Of a stretch of DNA of 64,000 nt, positions 58,267-64,000 are shown piece after piece. Source of the stretch: Halicephalobus mephisto (lineage: Eukaryota > Nematoda > Chromadorea > Rhabditida > Panagrolaimidae). The stretch covers positions 186,001-250,000 of the forward strand of contig SWDT01000007.1 in NCBI GenBank assembly GCA_009193035.1. The letters are read 5' to 3'. Numbering within the stretch: the stretch's first letter is position 1; each line of letters starts with the position of its first letter. Position numbers and translations under genes: made by a program. The notes beneath the pieces were generated by a model. The model searched no databases. It had not been told where the DNA came from and saw nothing but the letters and a program-made list of their open reading frames with translations.

Positions 58267-60804
58267 ATGGCTGCAGGTTGGAAAAAATTTACCGGAGTGT
58301 CGCAATATCCAGAGCTGTCATCTAACTCCACCAATTCCTCCTTCTGTTACGGAGTCAAAAGTGATCGAAAATTCAGACTTCCATGGGTTTGTTTTTAAAA
58401 ATAAAATTAAACAATTTTAAACTTTTAAAAATAACAAAATTTAAAAATAAAATTAAACAATTTGAAAATTTTAAAATTTTAAAAGTAACTTTCGTGTCAA
58501 GACCTTTTAAACTTCCCTAGAAATCATTCGTGATGGGACCAATGACTCAATTCTACAGTATATTTGATTTTGATGTATTTTTTTTTATCATTAATTTTGT
58601 GATTTTTTTACAGTAACTTTATTTGCATTTAAAAAAAGAATTAGAAGTTTTCGCGTCGGGACCATTACTTAGGATTTTCAATTTTACAGTAATTTTGATT
58701 TTTAAAAAAGATCTAAATCTCACCACGAAAAATGGTGAATTTTTCGATAATTAATGAATTAATAAAAAAAAAAATAGTTTTCGTGTCGGGACCATTACTT
58801 AGAAGATGTTTTTTTAAAAAATCAAAATTACTGTAAAATTTAAAATCCTAAATCTCACGACGAACGATTTTTGGTCTTTTCGGATCCAGAGTTTTCGAAA
58901 AAGTTAATTACTAACTTCGTAGTCGACGAATGACGTGGGGACTGTGCCTCAGGGCCGTCACTTGAAACATGTTTTTCGAAAATGAAAAACCACTGGTTTC
59001 GCCGCGAATAATCCTTGATCAATTTTACGGTAATTAAGTAATGTTTAAAAAACAAAAAAATTAAATGATCAAAAATGAATCGCAATTTTTCGCGTCAGGA
59101 CCAGTGGTTGAAAAATGCAAAATAAAACATCCTCGGTCCCACCACGAAATATGTTTAATTTTCTTTAAATTACAAATTTAATGAATCTTCGTTATTTAGT
59201 CATTAAATTGAATCATAAATCAAATTATACATCGTTCGCGTCAGGACCAGTGATCGACAAATAAAAAAAATAAATTAAAATTTTTCTTGGTCCCATCACG
59301 AAATATGTTTAATTTCTTTTTCAATCATAAATTTGGGAATTTTTATTACACAATTACTAAGTTAAATATCTTTCGCGTCGGGACCAGTGATCGACAAATT
59401 TTTTTTAAAATATAAATTTCTTTGGTCTCGCCACGAAATATGTTTAATTTCTTTTTCAATCATAAATTTGGAAATTTTTATTACATAATTACTAAGTTAA
59501 ATATCTTTCGTGTCATGACCCGTGATCGACAAATTAAAAAAATATAAATTAAAATTTTTCTTGGTTTCGCCACGAAATATGTTTAATTTCTTTTTCAATC
59601 ATAAATTTAGGAATTTTTATTACACAATTACTAAATTAGATATCTTTCGCATCAAGACCAGTGATCGACGAATTTTTTTTAAAATATAAATTTCTTTGGT
59701 CTCGCCACGAAATATGTTTAATTTCTTTTTCAATCATAAATTTGGAAATTTTTATTACATAATTACTAAATTATATATCTTTCGTGTCATGACCCGTGAT
59801 CGACAGCCATTTTTAAAAAATTATAAATTAAAATTTTTTTTGGCCCTGTCACGAATGATCATTGATGTCTTTCTCATCCAAAAAAAGCTTGATTACGTAT
59901 TTTTTAAATTAAATTATTTAATTTTATTTATTTAATTAATTCATTAATTTGTTTCATTTTTTTATTTTCTAAAATTTCGCTTTTTTCATTTTTTTAAAAT
60001 TTAAATTTTTTTTATTTTTAAATTAAATTTTATTTTTTAAATTTAAATTTTGCTTTTTTTTATTTTTTATATTAAATTTTGTTTTTTAAAATTTTTTTAT
60101 ATTAAATTTTGTTTTTTTTTATTTTTTTTAAATTAAATTTTTTTATTTTTTTAAATTAAATTTTATTTTTAAAATTTAAATTTTGTTTTTTAAAATTTAA
60201 ATTTTGTTTTTTTAATTTTTTTATATTAAATTTTGTTTTTTTAAATTTTTTATATTAAATTTTGTTTTTTTTATTTTTTATATTAAATTTTGTTTTTTTT
60301 ATTTTTTATATTAAATTTTGTTTTTTTTATTTTTTATATTAAATTTTGTTTTTTTTTTATTTTTTAAATTTAAATTTTGTTTAGATCCAAGGAAAACGGG
60401 ACTTCGACGTCGAACATGAGGTGATATCCTGGATAGAAACCGTTACTCGTAAATTCGCTCCTCCGGAAAAAGAAATCCCCGAATGGCTAAAAGACGGAAT
60501 TATTATTTGCGAGTAATTTAATTTCATACATATTCTATTTTTAAATTACGAAATTTCCAGGATTTTGAACAACGTTTTTCCAAACAGCTTAATCCGGAAA
60601 ATAAACACGAAAAAATCGCAGTTTTCAGCGGCTGAAAATGTAACAAATTTTCTGGAAAGTGCGAAAAAAGTTAAAATCCCTGAAATTTGGCTTTTCGAAC
60701 TCAGCGATCTCCTCGACGAAAAAGACATCGGAAAAGTCTTCAGAACCTTGAATTACCTGAGGGAAAATGTAAAATACAGTATTCAAATCCAACGCTTTAA
60801 CTAA
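58267..60804 (+). CDS. calponin-homology (transgelin/calponin-like) protein
   Basis: Exons 58267-58386, 60385-60512, 60561-60804; 163 residues. ATG directly follows ATTTAG, fitting a trans-spliced start. One CH domain spans about residues 48-150: EVISWIETVTRKF, WLKDGIIICEILNNVFP, INTKKSQFSAAENVTNFLES, and the end LFELSDLLDEKDIGKVFRTL. Single-CH proteins of this type bind or bundle actin, often in muscle. It lacks visible calponin repeats and is about the size of transgelin-like nematode CH proteins. The N-terminal 45 residues are Ser/Asn-rich. Intron 1 (2 kb) holds a repeat array. The final residues past the domain (ENVKYSIQIQRFN) run over a GT that could instead be a donor (60771) joined to a TTTTCAG at about 61113, giving a different short tail. 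Confidence 0.87.
58387..60384. repeat. CH-gene intron 1 with GGGACCAGTGATCGAC array
   Basis: About 59090-59810 has about five copies of a roughly 148-bp unit: TTCGCGTCGGGACCAGTGAT, GGTCTCGCCACGAAATATGT and TTCTTTTTCAATCATAAATT. More diverged copies run from 58490. Head and tail motifs are inverted (GTCTCGCCACGAA / TTCGTGTCGGGAC), as in MITE family 1. From 59930 to 60380 the intron is T-rich low complexity (TTATATTAAATTTTGTTTTT). Confidence 0.8.
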
Positions 60805-61549
60805 TATTCAAAAATCAAGAAATTTATTTTTCTATAAAAACTTCGAAAATTAATATTTTTTATAAAAAACTCAAAAATTAAGAAATTTATTTTTTATAAA
60901 AAACTCAAAAATTAAATTTATTTTTTATAAAAACTTCGAAAATTAATATTTTTTATAAAAAACTCAAAAATTAAGAAATTTATTTTTATAAAAAGTTTGA
61001 AAATTAATATTTTTTATAAAAAAACTCAAAAATTAAATTTATTTTTTTTAATTTTCAAAATTAACAATTTTTTGCTTTTTTATAAAAATATAAAAATAAA
61101 AATTTTTTTTCAGTTTTCCAGAAGTTACGGTCGTCGATTCTGAAGGTTGAAGGAAACTTATGAAAAACTGATTTTAAAATTTTTAGAATACTTTTATGGA
61201 TGTATATACAGTAGTCAGTGTTGTAAAAATAAAAATAAAAAATTTTAAAAATTAAATTCCCACTAAAAATGAATAAATATTAGGATTTTTATAAAAATTT
61301 TAAAATTTAAATTCTAAAAAATTGAGATTTTAAAAATTTCTGAAAATTTCAATTTTAATGAAATTCCAAAAAAATCAGAATCATCCATTAGATCCTAGAT
61401 TCTTTAAAAATTTCAAAAATAAACATTTTCAAATTTCTCAATTCATCATTTTCTGCAGATAAAACACCAATTAAAATTCTGCTTTTTTATATTTCAAATT
61501 CATGAAAAATAAATAAAACCCTTGCTCAAAGATTACTCAATTAATCTGA
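60805..61549. other. AT-rich gap between convergent genes
   Basis: About 60815-61075 is a roughly 65-bp repeat of AAAAACTCAAAAATTAAGAA. The possible alternative CH terminal exon is at about 61114. The cysteine-rich gene ends at 61550. Confidence 0.5.
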
Positions 61550-63887
61550 TCAAGGAGATTCTGAATCGTCAACAGTACTATCAGGAACACACGTGGGAAT
61601 AGGGAAGCAAGGAGGAGCAAAACACTGAATTTCTTGTGCAATGCAATGTTGACCAGTCGGACATTTAGAATTTGCACAAACGTCGATGGAAGCAGGATCA
61701 GAATTTAATCCAACACATTTTCCCAAATACTCGCAATTTGATCCATCTGAATCACATTGAATTCCGGAATGAACACAATGAGCACATCGAACACGGGAGC
61801 AAACTGAAAAATTAACAATTAACTTGTATTACAAAAATTAAAAGCAAATTTCGTTATTAAATACTCTCGAAAGGAATTTTCAGGAATTCTTAGAAACTAA
61901 AGTGGACCATGTGACAATTTTGCTCATGCGAGATAGTGATTTCGTAACTAGTCATATATCATAAAAGTTATATGAACTTTTTCTGAAATGGTTTCGAGGA
62001 GAATTTACGAAAGTTTTTGGAAACTAGTGGCCTAAAATTTCGGGTTTGATGGTTATTTCGAAATCTTGTGTGATTCCATAAGCATATATTGTGAAAATTA
62101 GAAACAAGTTTTTGGAGAAATTCAGAAATTAAAGTAGCCTGAAATTCCGGTAGTTATTTCGTAACTTGATACGATTTCGAAATCAATGTTTTAGAGCTAT
62201 ATTTCCCTTAAATACATCTAGAAACTTCTCGATTAACCTCATACAGGCTACAAAACCCTCTATCTACTTTCGAACAGTAAAATATATATATCAAACTATT
62301 CATCGAAATCCAGAAAATCCTACTGAAAAAAATCGCTTTTAAATAATTAAACTTACATCTATTTGGAATATGTTCTAAAGAACTGACATCCTTAATTTCT
62401 CTCGGTGGAGGAGTCAAGGGTTCGCCTAAAAGCAAAGGGACACAGTGGGGAACTGATCCTGGACAAGGGCTCCTGAGACAATTGATAGGGAGGAATGTAC
62501 ATTTGGTTCCTTTTGGACAATTCATATTTTCACAACTTGGAGATTTGACAGTATCAGACTCAACATCTCGGGTATTTCTAATCTTTGATACATCAGCTTG
62601 ATCGACACAACGACCGATCGGGGGACAAGGGGCTCTGATGCAGTTGACTTGGACCTTCGTGCAGATAGTACCCACAGGACAAGTCATTGCGATACAAGCT
62701 GAAAAGTTAAATTATAAAAAAGAAAAAAAATAACACTTACGGTCATCTGGAACACCTGAGTCTGGAGTAGTTATATTAACACAAGAACTAATCGGAAGAC
62801 AAGGGGCTATGATGCAGTTGACTTGAACCTTAGTGCAGATAGTACCCACAGGACAAGTCGTTGCGATACAAGCTGAAAAGTTAAATTACAATAAAGGAAA
62901 AAAAATAACACTTACGGTCATCTGGAACACCTGAGTCTGGAGTTTTTATATCGACACAACGGGCAATTGGAGGACAAGGCTCCGTCACACATTGAACAAA
63001 ACTCTTTTCGCAAATCTGACCATCTCGACAATCCAAAGCTTCACAGGCTAAAAAATAAATTATCCAAAATATGAATATTGTAAAAATTAAACATAATTTT
63101 AAAATTTCTTTGAACTTTTAGGGTTTTTAAAAATTTTAGGATTACAAAAAAAATCGCGAGTGAAAACAGCGTTGCCAGATTTGCCATTTTTAACATTTCA
63201 AAATTTAGGTAAAAAAGAAGGCGCGAGTAAGAACAGAGCGAGTCGATTGATGGATTTTTGCCAAGTTTGCTTTTTTTTATTTTTCAGAATTTAAAAAAAA
63301 AGCACGAGTAAGAACAGTGCGAGTCAGTCGGTAGTACCTTGCCAGACTTACCCATTTTTCCATTTCCTTTGCTTTTGCGCGGGAATTTAAAAAGTTCAAA
63401 AAAAAAATTTTTATTTTAATTTTTTTGAAAACTTACGATCATCGACAATTGGAGAATCCCGTTGTTTTATAGGGACACATTTAGGAATATTCAAACACGG
63501 TGGAGCAAAACATTGAATGACTTCGGCTTCACATTTGCTGTTTTCTGGACAAGTAGAATTTTCACAAACATCAAAATCAGCTCCGTTAAAATTTCTATCT
63601 ATACATTGTCCAACATATTCACAATTTTTCAAATTTTTACAATTAATAGCGACCGGCAAACACGGACCATTGGCGCATCTGGCTACTTCGCAAACTGAAA
63701 ATTTAAAAATTATTAAATTATTAAATTTTATAAATTTTTATATTACATGGATTTCTGATGATTGGATTATCGTCGACGGAATCTTCAATAGGAACACACG
63801 TCGCCTGAGGGGGACACGGGGCCTTGACACACATGACTGGCGTAACTTTACAGACCGTTCCGACCATACACAACGTAGCAGCACAAG
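61550..63887 (-). CDS. secreted modular cysteine-rich protein, 3' part
   Basis: Exons 63887-63747, 63694-63437, 63047-62916, 62872-62741, 62698-62357, 61803-61550; 5' end beyond the window because the first exon starts at an acceptor. About 419 codons here, ending at TGA. Each module has six cysteines in the order C-x4-CPxGTxC-x6-C-x3-PCPPxxxC, e.g. TCPVGTICTKVQVNCIRAPC. The outer exons also carry a longer variant module (NCEYVGQCIDRN, NCEYLGKCVG). Modules of this kind occur in nematode extracellular and cuticle-associated proteins, sometimes beside Kunitz domains; function here is unknown. All introns are phase 1 and each exon holds whole modules, which explains growth by exon duplication. 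Exons at 62741-62872 and 62357-62698 share almost identical starts. Confidence 0.85.
61804..62356. repeat. intron of the cysteine-rich gene, repeat remnants
   Basis: AT-rich intron with diverged copies of TTTCGTAATCGACTTTTTAG-type and AGAGCTATATTCTCCCTAAG-type sequence also found in RyR intron 2. No exon. Confidence 0.6.
63048..63436. repeat. intron of the cysteine-rich gene with GCGAGTAAGAACAG repeats
   Basis: Three diverged blocks around GAGTAAGAACAGAGCGAGTC and TTGCCAGATTTGCCATTTTT, ending in GCGCGGGAATTTAAAAA, related to the 188-bp element family in the RyR introns. Confidence 0.7.
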
Positions 63888-63980
63888 CTAAAATTACAAA
63901 ATTAAAATATTACAAAATTACAAAATTAAAATATTACAAAATTATAAAATTAAAATATTAAAAAGTTGAAAATTAAAATA

Positions 63981-64000
63981 CAGTGGAATCTCGATATAAC
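63981..64000. mobile_element. possible start of a pogo/Tc-like DNA transposon
   Basis: After a TA at 63979-63980 the window ends in CAGTGGAATCTCGATATAAC, which resembles the terminal repeat start of pogo/Tigger-type elements. Only 20 bases are present. Confidence 0.25.

Overview
The window looks like an AT-rich nematode genome, most likely a rhabditid and possibly close to Caenorhabditis. Conserved genes have short introns ending in TTTCAG, several start codons sit just after a TTTTAG/TTTCAG acceptor as in trans-spliced genes, and introns and gaps are full of short dispersed repeats (TACAGTAA, GGTCTCGACACGAA, GCGCGGGAATTC, TTGCGCGCAA types). No species name can be proved from the sequence.

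Layout. 1-15329, minus strand: the 5' three fifths of a ryanodine receptor gene (unc-68 type), 13 exons, running off the left edge. An in-frame alternative first exon lies at 14503-14688. 15330-22458: AT desert with tandem repeats, two small MITE families and a few GC-rich islands that may be orphan exons. 22459-26125, minus: five-exon PLP aminotransferase with one GC-AG intron. 26126-30300: structured and tandem-repeat DNA, including a 10-copy 40-bp minisatellite. 30319-33786, plus: complete exportin-1/CRM1 gene. 34047-34873, minus: small gene with CxxCC...HxxxC cysteines. 34874-52300: a 17-kb repeat desert with no convincing gene; it holds a long foldback element at 49239-49638. 52436-53708, plus: small secreted acidic protein. 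54142-55142, minus: 3' part of an unrecognised gene. 58267-60804, plus: calponin-homology protein. 61550-63887, minus: 3' part of a secreted cysteine-rich modular protein whose exons are all phase 1-1. A possible DNA-transposon end starts at 63981.

The genes are unrelated neighbours rather than an operon: a muscle calcium-release channel, an amino-acid enzyme, a nuclear export receptor, a probable actin-binding protein and secreted proteins. The points most worth a second look are the alternative ryanodine-receptor first exon, the exon-duplicated cysteine-rich gene, the long inverted repeat and the MITE families. I saw no clear new multi-gene system.
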